A stretch of DNA of 64,000 nt from JAAYCU01 sp964401335 (GTDB lineage Bacteria; Planctomycetota; Phycisphaerae; UBA1845; PWPN01). The translations under genes and the position numbers were made by a program. Shown here one piece after another: positions 51,625-60,302 of the stretch (position 1 is its first letter; each line of letters begins with the position of its first letter). The stretch covers positions 9,603 through 73,602 of the forward strand of contig CAYNYK010000008.1 of the NCBI GenBank assembly GCA_964401335.1. The letters run 5' to 3'. The notes under the pieces were generated by a model that did not search any database, was not told where the DNA came from, and worked only from the letters and a program-made list of their open reading frames with translations.

Positions 51625-53364
51625 TTACAAGACCTCCGGGGCCACTTTTCGGGTCTCATCCCGCAAATAATTACTCACCTGTCGATCGGTATCGAAGGTC
51701 AATACCCGCCGGGCCACACGCTGGGCATGGCTGATCGTAGTCGACCGGATGATCTTTTTGATCTCCGGAATGTCCCCCGCCGCCATCGAAAACTGACGTA
51801 ACCCGATTCCCAGCAGAAACAAGGTATACATCGGTTCGCCGGCCATCTCTCCGCACAGGCTGCAATCCACCTTGTCGCGATTGGCGGCCCGAACAATGTC
51901 CCGCAAAGTTCGTAATACCGCCGGATGTGAACCGGTATAGAGGGAAGCCACGCGTTCGTTACCTCGGTCGACGGCCAATGTGTACTGTATCAGGTCGTTG
52001 GTCCCGATACTGACAAACTCGACCTCGCGATTCAGTTCGCGGATCTGGATGCCGGCCGCGGGCGTTTCCACCATGATCCCGATCGGGATGTCCCGGTTGA
52101 ACGGAATCCCGAGCTCCTCGAGGTCTTCCATCGCGTCGCCCAAGGCCATTTTCGCCTGACGTAGTTCCATCAGCCCGGAAATTAAGGGGAACATGATGCG
52201 TACGTCCCCCTCCACCGAAGCCCTCAGGATCGCTCGCAATTGAATCTTAAACGCTTCCAAGTGCTGTAGGCAATAACGAATAGAACGCAGACCGAGAAAG
52301 GGATTGCGCTCCGGCTCCATGGCCTGCGACTGCGTATATTTGTCGGCCCCCAGGTCCAGGGTACGGATAATCACCGGACGATCGCCCATCGCCCGCACGA
52401 CTTCGCAATAAGCCTGATAATGTTCCTCTTCCGTGGGTTCGGTTTCGCTCCGCAGATACAAAAACTCCGTACGATAGAGCCCGATCCCCCCTGCTCCTTT
52501 TTCCAGGACAAGCTTCGCTTCGTACGGAAACTCTATGTTGCTCAACAGGCTGATACGCGTACCATCCTCGGTAACCGCCGGTTTGTCGCGCAACTCGCTC
52601 AGGTCGGAAACCATCGCCTGGATGCGTTCTTCCTCCAGGCGATACTCGGCCAACGTTTCCTCGTCAGGACGGATGACCACCAGCCCCTTCGTGCCGTCCA
52701 GAATGATCGTATCTCCATGCGAAACCTGGGTGGAGATATCCTTCAAACCCATCACCGCGGGAATACCCATGGAGCGGACCACGATCGCGGTATGCGAGGT
52801 CAACCCGCCCACGTCCATGGCCACGCCGACCACCTTGGTCTGGGCCAGGTTCGCGCTTTGCGAGGGGGTCAAATCGTGGGCAACAAGAATCGACGGACTC
52901 GTCAGATGGGTCAGGTCTTCGGCCACGTGGCCGCACAGGTTCCGTAACAGACGCCGCTCGATATCGCGAACGTCTCGAACCCGTTCCCGCAAAACCGCGT
53001 CTTCCATGTTGAGAAAACGACGCTGGTAATCCCGCAAGACCTCGCGGGCGGCATAGGCGGCGGAAAAATTATTCTTGCGAATCTGCTCGGCGATTTGTTC
53101 ACGAATCCGTTCCTGGCTTAGGACCCCGTGGTGAAAATCGAAGATGGACGCGATATCCTCGCCGAGTTGCCGGGACATGGTTTCGCGAAGGAGATTGATT
53201 TCTCTGAGAGAGGCCTCGAAGCCCTCGCGCAGCCAATTCAGTTCCGCCTCCACCTCTTGCGCATCGATTTTACGGCGGGGGATGCGGTATTCCTGGGCGT
53301 CCAACACCACCGCGGGGGCGATGACCACCCCGGGAGAGACGTTAATGCCTTTTTTTATCTCCAT
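51625..53364 (-). CDS. ptsI: Phosphoenolpyruvate-protein phosphotransferase (PTS enzyme I)
   Basis: Enzyme I takes phosphate from phosphoenolpyruvate and passes it to HPr. The 579-residue length is normal and there is no GAF domain, so this is the general form, not PtsP. The phospho-acceptor is His191 in GGLTSHTAIVVRS. The PEP-binding barrel has LYRTEFLYL, GIGLY, VETPAAG and SIGTNDLIQYTLAVDRGN, with the active Cys in CSLCGEMAG. It is the last gene of an hpf-ptsN-HPr-ptsI run. No EIIBC sugar permease is visible in the window, which fits a regulatory PTS. Confidence 0.96.
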   Translation of the reverse strand: MEIKKGINVSPGVVIAPAVVLDAQEYRIPRRKIDAQEVEAELNWLREGFEASLREINLLRETMSRQLGEDIASIFDFHHGVLSQERIREQIAEQIRKNNFSAAYAAREVLRDYQRRFLNMEDAVLRERVRDVRDIERRLLRNLCGHVAEDLTHLTSPSILVAHDLTPSQSANLAQTKVVGVAMDVGGLTSHTAIVVRSMGIPAVMGLKDISTQVSHGDTIILDGTKGLVVIRPDEETLAEYRLEEERIQAMVSDLSELRDKPAVTEDGTRISLLSNIEFPYEAKLVLEKGAGGIGLYRTEFLYLRSETEPTEEEHYQAYCEVVRAMGDRPVIIRTLDLGADKYTQSQAMEPERNPFLGLRSIRYCLQHLEAFKIQLRAILRASVEGDVRIMFPLISGLMELRQAKMALGDAMEDLEELGIPFNRDIPIGIMVETPAAGIQIRELNREVEFVSIGTNDLIQYTLAVDRGNERVASLYTGSHPAVLRTLRDIVRAANRDKVDCSLCGEMAGEPMYTLFLLGIGLRQFSMAAGDIPEIKKIIRSTTISHAQRVARRVLTFDTDRQVSNYLRDETRKVAPEVL

Positions 53365-53437
53365 CGCTGACTACTTTTAACGGCCATCTTTCAAGACACG
53401 CGCCGGCCGTCTCGCCGAACCGATCCGCCGGCTAAAC

Positions 53438-53731
53438 TCAGGCCTCGCCAAAGCCATTTTCCACCAGCTTCGCCAAGGCCTCGATCGCCTGGGCCGCATC
53501 TACCCCTTCCGCCATCAACTCCAGGTTCGTCCCCTGCGTCGCCTCCAACAGCATCATTTCCATTGGGTTCTTGCCATCGACAACAAAGTTCCCTTTCTTG
53601 ACCGCTACGCGAGATTGATACTGACTGGCAAGATCGACAAAACGCATAACCGGCCGGGCATGCAAACCTTGTGGGTTCGCCACTGTGACGGAACGTGCCG
53701 CTTCAGTTAAAGTGTTCTCAACGCGTTCCAT
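53438..53731 (-). CDS. HPr phosphocarrier protein
   Basis: I start at ATG 53731, with GGAAAGG 7 bases upstream; longer in-frame options (53755, 53854) would add non-HPr sequence. The 97-residue product has the phospho-His at residue 24 in NPQGLHARPVMRF, then the SRVAVKKGNF strand. The regulatory Ser46 of Gram-positive HPr is replaced: the usual KSIMGVMSL region reads KNPMEMMLL, so HPr kinase control is unlikely. Carries phosphate from enzyme I to EIIA. In this cluster it would be the NPr-like member of a nitrogen-type PTS. Confidence 0.92.
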   Translation of the reverse strand: MERVENTLTEAARSVTVANPQGLHARPVMRFVDLASQYQSRVAVKKGNFVVDGKNPMEMMLLEATQGTNLELMAEGVDAAQAIEALAKLVENGFGEA

Positions 53732-53929
53732 TACCGCCTTTCCGTCGGGACTCATGCCAGACGGCCTCTGGACAGATTTGACCGGGCCGGGAGACACCAT
53801 CACCATCCACCCTGTCCCCCAACCCATCCGTAAAAGGGGCCTGCACATTCTCATCGGCCTTGAGACCCGTCCCTCAACCTATATGAGGCGCGTTTCGAGC
53901 CGGTGGAACACCTCGAAACCGAAAATACA

Positions 53930-54403
53930 TCAACCGCTGTTAGGTAGTTCGTCCGCCTCGGCGATCAATTCGGCGATCTCCTCCTTCGTGGAGGCCTGAC
54001 GCAAAAAGCGCCGGAAGTTGTCCCGTTGCAGATGCCGGAAGATGTTCTCCATCGAGGCTAAATGCTGGTCCGGGTTGTCCGGCGGACTTAGAAGCAGAAC
54101 CACGATATATACCGGGGCCCGATCCAAGGCCGCGAAATCCACCCCCGCGCTCGACCGCCCGATGGTGGCACAAATTTTCTTGACCGCCGGATGCTTCACG
54201 TGCGGGACGGCCACACCTTTACCGAAACCGGTGCTACCCTGGTTTTCCCGCTGAATCACGGCTTTACCGATCGCGGCCGCCGATTCGCTCAGTCCCATGG
54301 CGGCGGTGAGTGATTCCACCAACTCGCGAATGACTCCATTACGGTCGGTAGCTTTCAACTCCGGGATCGCCGCTTCCATCATGAAAAAATCGGATAACTT
54401 CAT
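53930..54403 (-). CDS. ptsN: PTS EIIA protein, nitrogen-regulatory (PtsN) type
   Basis: I start at ATG 54403 (Met-Lys-Leu-Ser), with GGAAGG about 9 bases upstream. The 157-residue single-domain EIIA-Fru/Ntr protein has the phosphorylated His68 in GVAVPHVKHP, preceded by RENQGSTGFGKG. EIIA-Ntr is the terminal phosphate acceptor of the regulatory PTS and controls potassium transport, phosphate sensing and other targets by protein contact. It lies 47 bases after hpf, the conserved order seen next to rpoN in proteobacteria; rpoN itself is not in view. Confidence 0.93.
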   Translation of the reverse strand: MKLSDFFMMEAAIPELKATDRNGVIRELVESLTAAMGLSESAAAIGKAVIQRENQGSTGFGKGVAVPHVKHPAVKKICATIGRSSAGVDFAALDRAPVYIVVLLLSPPDNPDQHLASMENIFRHLQRDNFRRFLRQASTKEEIAELIAEADELPNSG

Positions 54404-54450
54404 CTTCGTATACCTTCCGGAAACGCGGTTCGCGCGGCACTCCAAAAATC

Positions 54451-54780
54451 CTACTCGACTTCGGGGGATTTCTGGCCTGTTTTGGAATGCTTGCGATTTC
54501 GCACTTTGTCCTTATGGTCAGTTAATTGTCGGCCCATCTTGTCTACCAACAAATCCATGGCCTCGTAAAAGTCCACGGCATCCACATGGGCCACAAAGGT
54601 ATGTTTATGATCCGCCCGGACCACCATTTCCACCCGACACCGGCTGGCCACCTGGTCACAAATGACATCGGCCGAAGTGATCCGATCGTAATATCGGGCC
54701 AATTTACCCGCTTTCCCTTGCGCATAATCCCGCATCGCGTCCGAGATTTCGATATGACGCCCCGTAATAGTAAACTGCAC
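54451..54780 (-). CDS. hpf: Ribosome hibernation-promoting factor, short form
   Basis: I start at GTG 54780, where GGGAGG lies 6 bases upstream and the family begins (VQFTITGRHIEISDAMRDYA). The 109-residue product has the HPF/YfiA beta-alpha fold, with KLARYYDRI and the closing EAMDLLVDKMGRQLTDHKDKV. It lacks the C-terminal dimerisation domain of long HPF, so it should promote dimers or inactive 70S only as the short form does. It binds the decoding centre of idle ribosomes in starvation. First gene of the PTS-Ntr run; a sigma-54 promoter match lies upstream but points the other way. Confidence 0.93.
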   Translation of the reverse strand: MQFTITGRHIEISDAMRDYAQGKAGKLARYYDRITSADVICDQVASRCRVEMVVRADHKHTFVAHVDAVDFYEAMDLLVDKMGRQLTDHKDKVRNRKHSKTGQKSPEVE

Positions 54781-55102
54781 GCGAAACCTCCCTGACCTAT
54801 CGTCTCGGCCGGTGTAGGACCACGCCCGATTATACTCCCCATTTCCCGCTTGAGCGTTGAAACACGCAACGCGAGGTAAAAAGTATATCACTACCCTGGC
54901 ACCTTTTTGGCACCCGGCGCTTCAGCAAAACCCTTAGTTCAGCCCAGCCAAAGGATTACGGACGGCGGGATGAACTAAGCCAATGAATGTAAGGCATCAG
55001 ACAGAGCGCGTCAATACCCCCCATGACCCCCCTCAGAATGTTTCATCCCCCTTTCCCATGGCCGTTTGCATTAGCACCCCACCCGCGCTAAGATGCCTCG
55101 AC
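54781..55102. other. Divergent intergenic region between hpf and a membrane-anchored protein
   Basis: The 322 bases hold the upstream regions of two divergent genes. The only strong signal is the sigma-54 promoter match at 54897. A short plus-strand extension from ATG 54983 is open and in frame with the downstream gene but has no ribosome site and no protein-like sequence. Confidence 0.4.
54897..54912 (+). promoter_or_regulatory. Candidate sigma-54 (-24/-12) promoter
   Basis: TGGCACCTTTTTGGCA matches the consensus TGGCAC(G)-N4-TTGC(A/T) at 10 of 12 informative positions. The invariant GG (54898-54899) and GC (54910-54911) have the required 10-base spacing. Transcription would start near 54923 and run into the gene at 55103. 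The opposite strand does not give a match. An orphan sigma-54 activator is encoded at 12074. Confidence 0.6.
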
Positions 55103-56935
55103 ATGTACCAGATTTACTCGATCCAACGCCCCGGCCGCCCCCGGTGGGCACTGGCAGCCAGCGCCTTTTTACTGCTGTTAACGGTCATTATGGCCGCTAC
55201 CCTTGTCCATTATAAATCGGCCCTCCATACCGTCGAACTGGGTGAAGAAATCGTATTCACCGATGCCCGTATCAAGGTCCGGATGCCTGCGGGGTGGACC
55301 GATGATCTCGAAAACACGCAACTACCCGATGGGGCCGTGGCCCTTTTTGTTGAACCAACCCGACCCAACATGCTTCCGGGCCGAAAAATCGTGCTTTTCC
55401 GTGGTCGACCCGCCTCCCTGGGCTTACCCGCTAATCACCTGCGCAGCAGTATCGCGGCGTGGATCAAGACCATCATTCCAGGGGGTCGCTTGCGTCTCCA
55501 AAAATCAATCAGCCATCGAATCGAGTATTTACCCAGTCTGACCGATATCTATCTCTTCCAGATAATAGACCAGGTTACCGGTCAACAAGTGGATCAACAT
55601 ATTATCGGCCAGGCAGTCATGGCTCCGGGCGGACAGACCTTCGGGTTGGTGTTGTTTTCATTGAATCCTTCCGTCGGAACCGATCTCCATCTGATCGACC
55701 AGATCAGCAACCATTTACGTATAACCGACGTTGAAATCGCCGAAGAGCCATCCGTCCTCATGCAAAACGCGGGAATCGACTTCCCGGTCCTTGCCCAAGC
55801 CGTTTACCTCAAGGAAACCGAGTCAAACCTGCCCCGCGTCAGAATCATGGATGGCCGACGCGAGACCGTCTGGTTCCTCGACATCTATCGCATACCCTTG
55901 CCGGACCCACAGACCCCTGAACGCGTGATTACCAATGCGACCCTCGGCCTCTTGGAAATCACGGCACTGCCGCATTCGCCTCAAACACTCAACAAGGAAC
56001 ACAATCGTGAAGTCTGCCAACTGACGATTCCTATTCCGGGAAATACCGAGGGCTTGATGGAGCTATGGTGTATCCGCACCGATCCATACACCGGCCTGAT
56101 GCTTAAAGGCCGCTGTGAAAAGGGCGCGGAAAAGGAATTGAAAACGATCTGCCAGAAAATCGCCGATCAGGCCGTGGTTAAAAGCTACGCCGATCTCACC
56201 GCCGTCGGTCAACGCCAAGCCGGCCAATATCTTCGGCAAATCGCTGAATGGAAATTATCCACCTGGTGGTCCGATCGGCAAGGTGAAACCCTGTTTTATC
56301 TTATGGGAAGCCCCGGCTTGACCTTCGGCCAGCAGGCTGTCCAGATTCGTGCCCAGCAACGCGAAGCAAGTACCTGGTGGGAAATGGACAACCAAACCGT
56401 CCTCGACATCGGTCATCGTGTCCCTTTCCAGATACATGAAACCTGGATTGTCCGAGATGATATATCCGCTTACGCCTTGCGATCGGAGAGCCCACGGGGC
56501 AAGTACGCCGAATTCCTCGAATCCGGACAAAACGAGCTGCGAAGCGAACTCCTTCCCCCCGACGGCCCCTCAGTAAAACGTTCGATTCGCGTCCAGGATA
56601 CTTTCGGTTGCGAGCCGGTGCTCTTGTTGGCCGGTGGGCTGCTGGCCAATGATGACTCCGGGAAGACCGCTTATTTTACCGGCAAGGAAATGTATAGTCC
56701 CTATCTTTCGGGTTGGTGGGTGACTTCCCTGGGCATGCGCCCGCTGCCGGTCGGTCAGCAGCAAGCCCGTGCCGTATGTGTTCAACTGGACAGTTCTCCC
56801 GAGCCGGTGTTTTTGTATTATAATGAAATGAACGAATTACTGGCCGTCGCGCTCGACGATAGTAAGTGGTGGCAACGGAAGGATTTGATTACCAACGAGC
56901 GGTATTTCGAGCAAACCGTGCCCAACCCGCGTTGA
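55103..56935 (+). CDS. Membrane-anchored protein of unknown function
   Basis: I start at ATG 55103 (Met-Tyr-Gln-Ile) because a single hydrophobic anchor follows at residues about 18-40; ATG 54983 is in frame upstream. Neither has a good ribosome site. The remaining 570 residues should be outside the membrane. A PsbP/Mog1-like block is suggested near residues 50-170 (DARIKVRMPAGWTDDLENTQ, LPDGAVALFVEP), comparable to the block in the next gene. The rest is not recognised. It is 23 bases upstream of a second secreted protein of similar design, and the pair probably works together. Confidence 0.65.
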   Translation: MYQIYSIQRPGRPRWALAASAFLLLLTVIMAATLVHYKSALHTVELGEEIVFTDARIKVRMPAGWTDDLENTQLPDGAVALFVEPTRPNMLPGRKIVLFRGRPASLGLPANHLRSSIAAWIKTIIPGGRLRLQKSISHRIEYLPSLTDIYLFQIIDQVTGQQVDQHIIGQAVMAPGGQTFGLVLFSLNPSVGTDLHLIDQISNHLRITDVEIAEEPSVLMQNAGIDFPVLAQAVYLKETESNLPRVRIMDGRRETVWFLDIYRIPLPDPQTPERVITNATLGLLEITALPHSPQTLNKEHNREVCQLTIPIPGNTEGLMELWCIRTDPYTGLMLKGRCEKGAEKELKTICQKIADQAVVKSYADLTAVGQRQAGQYLRQIAEWKLSTWWSDRQGETLFYLMGSPGLTFGQQAVQIRAQQREASTWWEMDNQTVLDIGHRVPFQIHETWIVRDDISAYALRSESPRGKYAEFLESGQNELRSELLPPDGPSVKRSIRVQDTFGCEPVLLLAGGLLANDDSGKTAYFTGKEMYSPYLSGWWVTSLGMRPLPVGQQQARAVCVQLDSSPEPVFLYYNEMNELLAVALDDSKWWQRKDLITNERYFEQTVPNPR

Positions 56936-56958
56936 CCCGCAGGTTTGGCCATCCGAAC

Positions 56959-58503
56959 ATGGACCTCATGATGTTTCGTTTACCACAAAAGCGGTTTCAA
57001 GAAAAAGTTGCGGTCATTCTGTTAGCCGTTGGGACCTGGGCCACCCCGAACCCCGGCATTGCTCAGACCCCGCAAAGCGCCCCGGCCCCCCCGGCCCCTG
57101 CCAAAGGAGACCTCGACGTCGAGTACGTTGATGCCAGCTTCGGTTTCGCCGTCCGTCCCCCCCAAGGTGCCATCTGCAAAGCGGAAAAAAAGACGCTCGG
57201 GCCCTCCGATTACGAACTGGTTCGCTTCGATCAGGCGGCGCACAACTGGTCGCTGGCCGTCCGCCTGGCCTCCGATGCACGTCCGCCCGAAGCCGATATC
57301 CTCGGCGAAAAACTGCTCGAGAACTTTACCAGCAACAAGCAATACAGCAATGTTGAATTGCTTCGCAAGGAAAACATTCGCGTGGCCAACCGTCGGGCCG
57401 TCCGCTTTGCCGTAAGCTTTCTGGCCCAGGATGTGGACACGTTCATTACCGGCAAACCCACCGAATGGCTGCATCAGGAAGCGGTCATCCAGATCGGTCC
57501 GGCTGAATGTTATGCCCTCATCTTCTTGACCCCCCTCAAGGACGCCGCCGTCGCCGAACGCACGTTCGACCGCATTCTCACCAGTTTTGAGATTCGCCGC
57601 AGCGAAAGCACCGAAAAGAACCTTGAAGAGGCCCTGCGACGCGGCGAGCAACTGCTCGCCGCATTCAGGGACGGAGACCTCGATCTGGATAAGATCGTCA
57701 TCCCGGAAAATTATCTGCTGATCCGGCGGGGCGGTACGGATATCGGTTTCGTTGGGATCAAGGAAATGAGCGGGCAAAACCATGGCCGCCGGGGTGTGGA
57801 AATCTTCCAATGGAACTGGCTCTTCGCCCCTGACGGAACCCTCAGCAACAGCGAATATACCATGTATATGTCGCGCGATCTGCTTCAGGAAAACTGGGAA
57901 TACAGCAGCCGTAACCTCACCGTTCCGCAGGCCGGCGGGAAACGACAGCTTCTGCTCGACCTGGAGAGTGCCTTTCGTCAGAAGGACAAACTTCTGATTT
58001 CCTTTCTGCCCGACGTCAAGGCCCGGAAACTCGAGGAAAAAATCATTCAGGTCGAGGCGTCCTACGCTCCTCCCGTCTGGTTTTCCTTGCTGCCTCGGAT
58101 CGTGGATTTGCAGAAACGCGAACTCTATGCGTTTTCCGCTTACAGTAGTTTCCGCCGCGGCCTGATCCTTCGTACCATCCGCGTGGACGGACCCCGCATG
58201 ATCACCGTCGCCAACCAATCCGTCGAGGCGATCAAAATTGAAGATAGCGAAGGGCTTACGCCACCGATCACTGAAATCTACGTGGATCGCGCCGGCCGCA
58301 TCCTCCAGATGGTCGCCGGTCCCGTCGAAATGATTGCCACTACCCGCGCACAAGTGGAGGCGAAATTTGATGCCCGTCTTCAGGAAGCCCAAAAACTATT
58401 CGCCCAGGTTATGAAAACCGATGAGGAACAAAAGCCGGCAAATCCGCCGGCCGGCGTTACCCCACTCCCCACCCCGCGCCGCGCCCAGCCGGGTTTGCCG
58501 TAA
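56959..58503 (+). CDS. Secreted protein of unknown function with a PsbP/Mog1-like N-terminal block
   Basis: Start ATG 56959 or 56968; a signal peptide ends near PGIAQTP at about residue 38. After a Pro/Ala-rich linker, residues about 50-210 read DASFGFAVRPPQGAIC, ELVRFDQAAHNWSLAVRL, AVRFAVSFLAQD and FDRILTSFEI, the pattern of PsbP/DUF1795-like folds (strand, amphipathic helix, closing strand). The C-terminal 300 residues are beta-rich and unrecognised, ending in a Pro-rich tail. No catalytic motif is evident. Paired with the membrane-anchored protein upstream. Confidence 0.65.
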   Translation: MDLMMFRLPQKRFQEKVAVILLAVGTWATPNPGIAQTPQSAPAPPAPAKGDLDVEYVDASFGFAVRPPQGAICKAEKKTLGPSDYELVRFDQAAHNWSLAVRLASDARPPEADILGEKLLENFTSNKQYSNVELLRKENIRVANRRAVRFAVSFLAQDVDTFITGKPTEWLHQEAVIQIGPAECYALIFLTPLKDAAVAERTFDRILTSFEIRRSESTEKNLEEALRRGEQLLAAFRDGDLDLDKIVIPENYLLIRRGGTDIGFVGIKEMSGQNHGRRGVEIFQWNWLFAPDGTLSNSEYTMYMSRDLLQENWEYSSRNLTVPQAGGKRQLLLDLESAFRQKDKLLISFLPDVKARKLEEKIIQVEASYAPPVWFSLLPRIVDLQKRELYAFSAYSSFRRGLILRTIRVDGPRMITVANQSVEAIKIEDSEGLTPPITEIYVDRAGRILQMVAGPVEMIATTRAQVEAKFDARLQEAQKLFAQVMKTDEEQKPANPPAGVTPLPTPRRAQPGLP

Positions 58504-58543
58504 CTTGCTTTTCAAAACAACCGGATACGGCTATTCTGTTGGC

Positions 58544-59719
58544 ATGGCAAAAATACAAGAAGATCAATCGACCATGCAATCAGAGCCAAAGCCTGAACCC
58601 GTCTCGCCGCCGACCTTCACCCCCGAGCAGATCGACGGTTACCACCGGAGCAAACGGATCCTAATGCTCACGGGCATCGTACTTTCCCTACTCTGCTGGA
58701 TCGCGTGGTGTCTGCTCGCCGATACCTGGGTACTCTGGCTCGGCGAGAGCGTGAACAGCCGCTGGCCGGCCCTGCTGTTGACCGCTTTCGTCATGCTCGG
58801 AGTCAATACCCTGGTTAGCCTGCCCCTGGATTTCTACAGCAGCTTCATTCTTGAACACCGTTTTAACCTCAGCAACCAGACCGTACGGGACTGGATCGTC
58901 TTTCAGATCAAAAGCTGGCTGGTCACCGGCGTGATCGGTGGCGGCATCCTGGCAGCCCTGTATGCCGCTCTCTGGTATACCGGCCGTTTCTGGGGGGTTT
59001 ACGTCTGGATCGGCGTCATGCTGTTCAGCATTGTCCTGGCCAAGGTCTTTCCCCTTGTCATTCTGCCGATTTTCTACCCGGCCAAACCGCTCGATCGTCC
59101 CTCCTTGAGCGAACGCCTGAAAAACCTCGCCGCTCGAGCCAATATGACCATCACCGGCATTTTCGATCTGGCCCTCAGCAAGGACACGAAAAAGGCCAAC
59201 GCCATGCTCGCGGGACTCGGCTCCTCGCGTCGCGTTTATCTTTCCGATACCTTGCTGGATAATTTCAGCGACGAGCAGATCGCCGTCGTCTTCGCCCACG
59301 AGCTAGGCCACCACATACGCGGCCACATTTTCAAACAAATCGGTATCGCGGCCGTGACCAGTTCGCTTCTGGTCACCCTGATCTGGTGGCGACTCAACCC
59401 TTACGCCGGCAACTCCCCCGCCGAATGGACCGGCGCCGTCACCGCCTTCGCACACGTGATGCTCATCACGGCCCTTTTCAGCCTGCTGCTCGGACCCATC
59501 ACCAATACCATCAGCCGCTACTTTGAGCGTCAGGCGGATTATGACGCGCTGCGTCTGACCGAGGATCCTGCCGCCTTCCGCGAAGCTTTCGCCAAACTCG
59601 TCCAGGTCAACCTCGCCGACGCCAACCCGCCCCGCTGGGAGGAAGTCCTTTTCGACGACCATCCCGCCATCGCCAAACGCATCGCCATGGCCGAGGAATA
59701 TGCCCATAAATCCATATGA
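58544..59719 (+). CDS. M48 family metallopeptidase, CAAX protease 1 (Ste24)-like
   Basis: The 391-residue membrane protein has about six hydrophobic segments and the zinc motif HELGHHIRGH (HExxH) at about residues 252-261. The third ligand Glu lies in SRYFERQADYDAL further on, as in Ste24/HtpX. N-terminal features include the Ste24-like SLPLDFYSSFILEHRFNLSNQT (given as LPLDFYSSF and EHRFNLSNQT) and VFPLVILPIFYPAKPL. Eukaryotic relatives cleave prenylated CAAX proteins; bacterial ones probably serve in membrane-protein quality control. Start ATG 58544 has no clear ribosome site; ATG 58574 is an alternative. Confidence 0.9.
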   Translation: MAKIQEDQSTMQSEPKPEPVSPPTFTPEQIDGYHRSKRILMLTGIVLSLLCWIAWCLLADTWVLWLGESVNSRWPALLLTAFVMLGVNTLVSLPLDFYSSFILEHRFNLSNQTVRDWIVFQIKSWLVTGVIGGGILAALYAALWYTGRFWGVYVWIGVMLFSIVLAKVFPLVILPIFYPAKPLDRPSLSERLKNLAARANMTITGIFDLALSKDTKKANAMLAGLGSSRRVYLSDTLLDNFSDEQIAVVFAHELGHHIRGHIFKQIGIAAVTSSLLVTLIWWRLNPYAGNSPAEWTGAVTAFAHVMLITALFSLLLGPITNTISRYFERQADYDALRLTEDPAAFREAFAKLVQVNLADANPPRWEEVLFDDHPAIAKRIAMAEEYAHKSI

Positions 59720-59738
59720 GATCGCGCAAAATAAGAAT

Positions 59739-59799
59739 TTCGGCATATTGGTTGAGGGCGGTAAGGATGATATAATATTTTAATGAGGTTAATGCCGAA
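59739..59799 (+). promoter_or_regulatory. Promoter and candidate operator of hicBA
   Basis: TTGGTT (59748-59753), 17 bases, then a perfect TATAAT (59771-59776) form a strong sigma-70 promoter. An 8-bp perfect inverted repeat, TTCGGCAT (59739-59746) and ATGCCGAA (59792-59799), brackets it. HicB antitoxins usually repress their own promoter, so these half-sites are good operator candidates, though their 45-base separation is long. Confidence 0.65.
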
Positions 59800-59850
59800 G
59801 CAATCGGACCGCATACCCGGTCCATCGTGTTTTTCGGTGAGGAGTATTGG

Positions 59851-60069
59851 ATGACCAGAATGAGATTGACTGCCGAACTCATCCCCGAAGAGGAGGGCGG
59901 TTATTCAGTTTATTGCCCTGAACTGGATATCTATACCCAAGGAGAAACCGAGGAGGAATGTCTGGCCAACCTCCGGGAAGCAGTGGAGCTGCATATGGAA
60001 GAGTTGGGCGAACAGGCCCACCTCCGAAAAATTATTCGCCGACAAATTGAGGTGGTAGTCGGTGCCTAA
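59851..60069 (+). CDS. hicB: HicB-family antitoxin
   Basis: I start at ATG 59851, which has GAGGAG 6 bases upstream. The 72-residue product has the HicB partial RNase H-like fold: LTAELIPEEEGGYSVYCPELDI, then TQGETEEECLANLREAVELH. No separate DNA-binding helix-turn-helix follows, so it is a short HicB, and any autoregulation would be through the hicBA complex or the fold itself. HicB binds HicA and covers its active His. The order hicB then hicA is the reverse of the common one. The next gene starts with GTG inside its last codons, an 8-base overlap. Confidence 0.88.
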   Translation: MTRMRLTAELIPEEEGGYSVYCPELDIYTQGETEEECLANLREAVELHMEELGEQAHLRKIIRRQIEVVVGA

Positions 60070-60298
60070 ACTGCCTCAGATCACGGGGGACGAATTGGTC
60101 CGGGTTCTTGAACAAATCGGATTCGTTGCGGTCCGGCAAAAGGGTAGTCACATCCAATTGCGTCGCGTTGAAAATGATGGCACGGTGACCACATTTCCCG
60201 TTCCGGTCCATGCGGGAAAAAGCGTCTAGCGCAGCACACTTAAGGGTATCCTGCGCAAGGCCGGTCTGGACACGGAAGATTTGGCCAATTTATTGTAA
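60062..60298 (+). pseudogene. hicA: HicA-family mRNA interferase interrupted by an in-frame amber codon
   Basis: From GTG 60062 the frame encodes PKLPQITGDELVRVLEQIG, then VRQKGSHIQLRR with the catalytic His of HicA, up to HAGKSV and a TAG at 60227-60229 (codon 56). The same frame continues without break as RSTLKGILRKAGLDTEDLANLL to TAA at 60296-60298, the normal C-terminal helix of HicA. A CAG-to-TAG change would explain it. The intact protein would be 78 residues. The truncated one keeps the His but lacks the last helix of the dsRNA-binding fold, so it is probably inactive. Readthrough cannot be excluded. Confidence 0.85.
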
Positions 60299-60302
60299 TA
60301 AC

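Noticed and set aside
57022..58392. 456-codon open frame on the minus strand
   Set aside because: Antisense to a secreted protein with a clear signal peptide; composition is that of a reverse-strand shadow.
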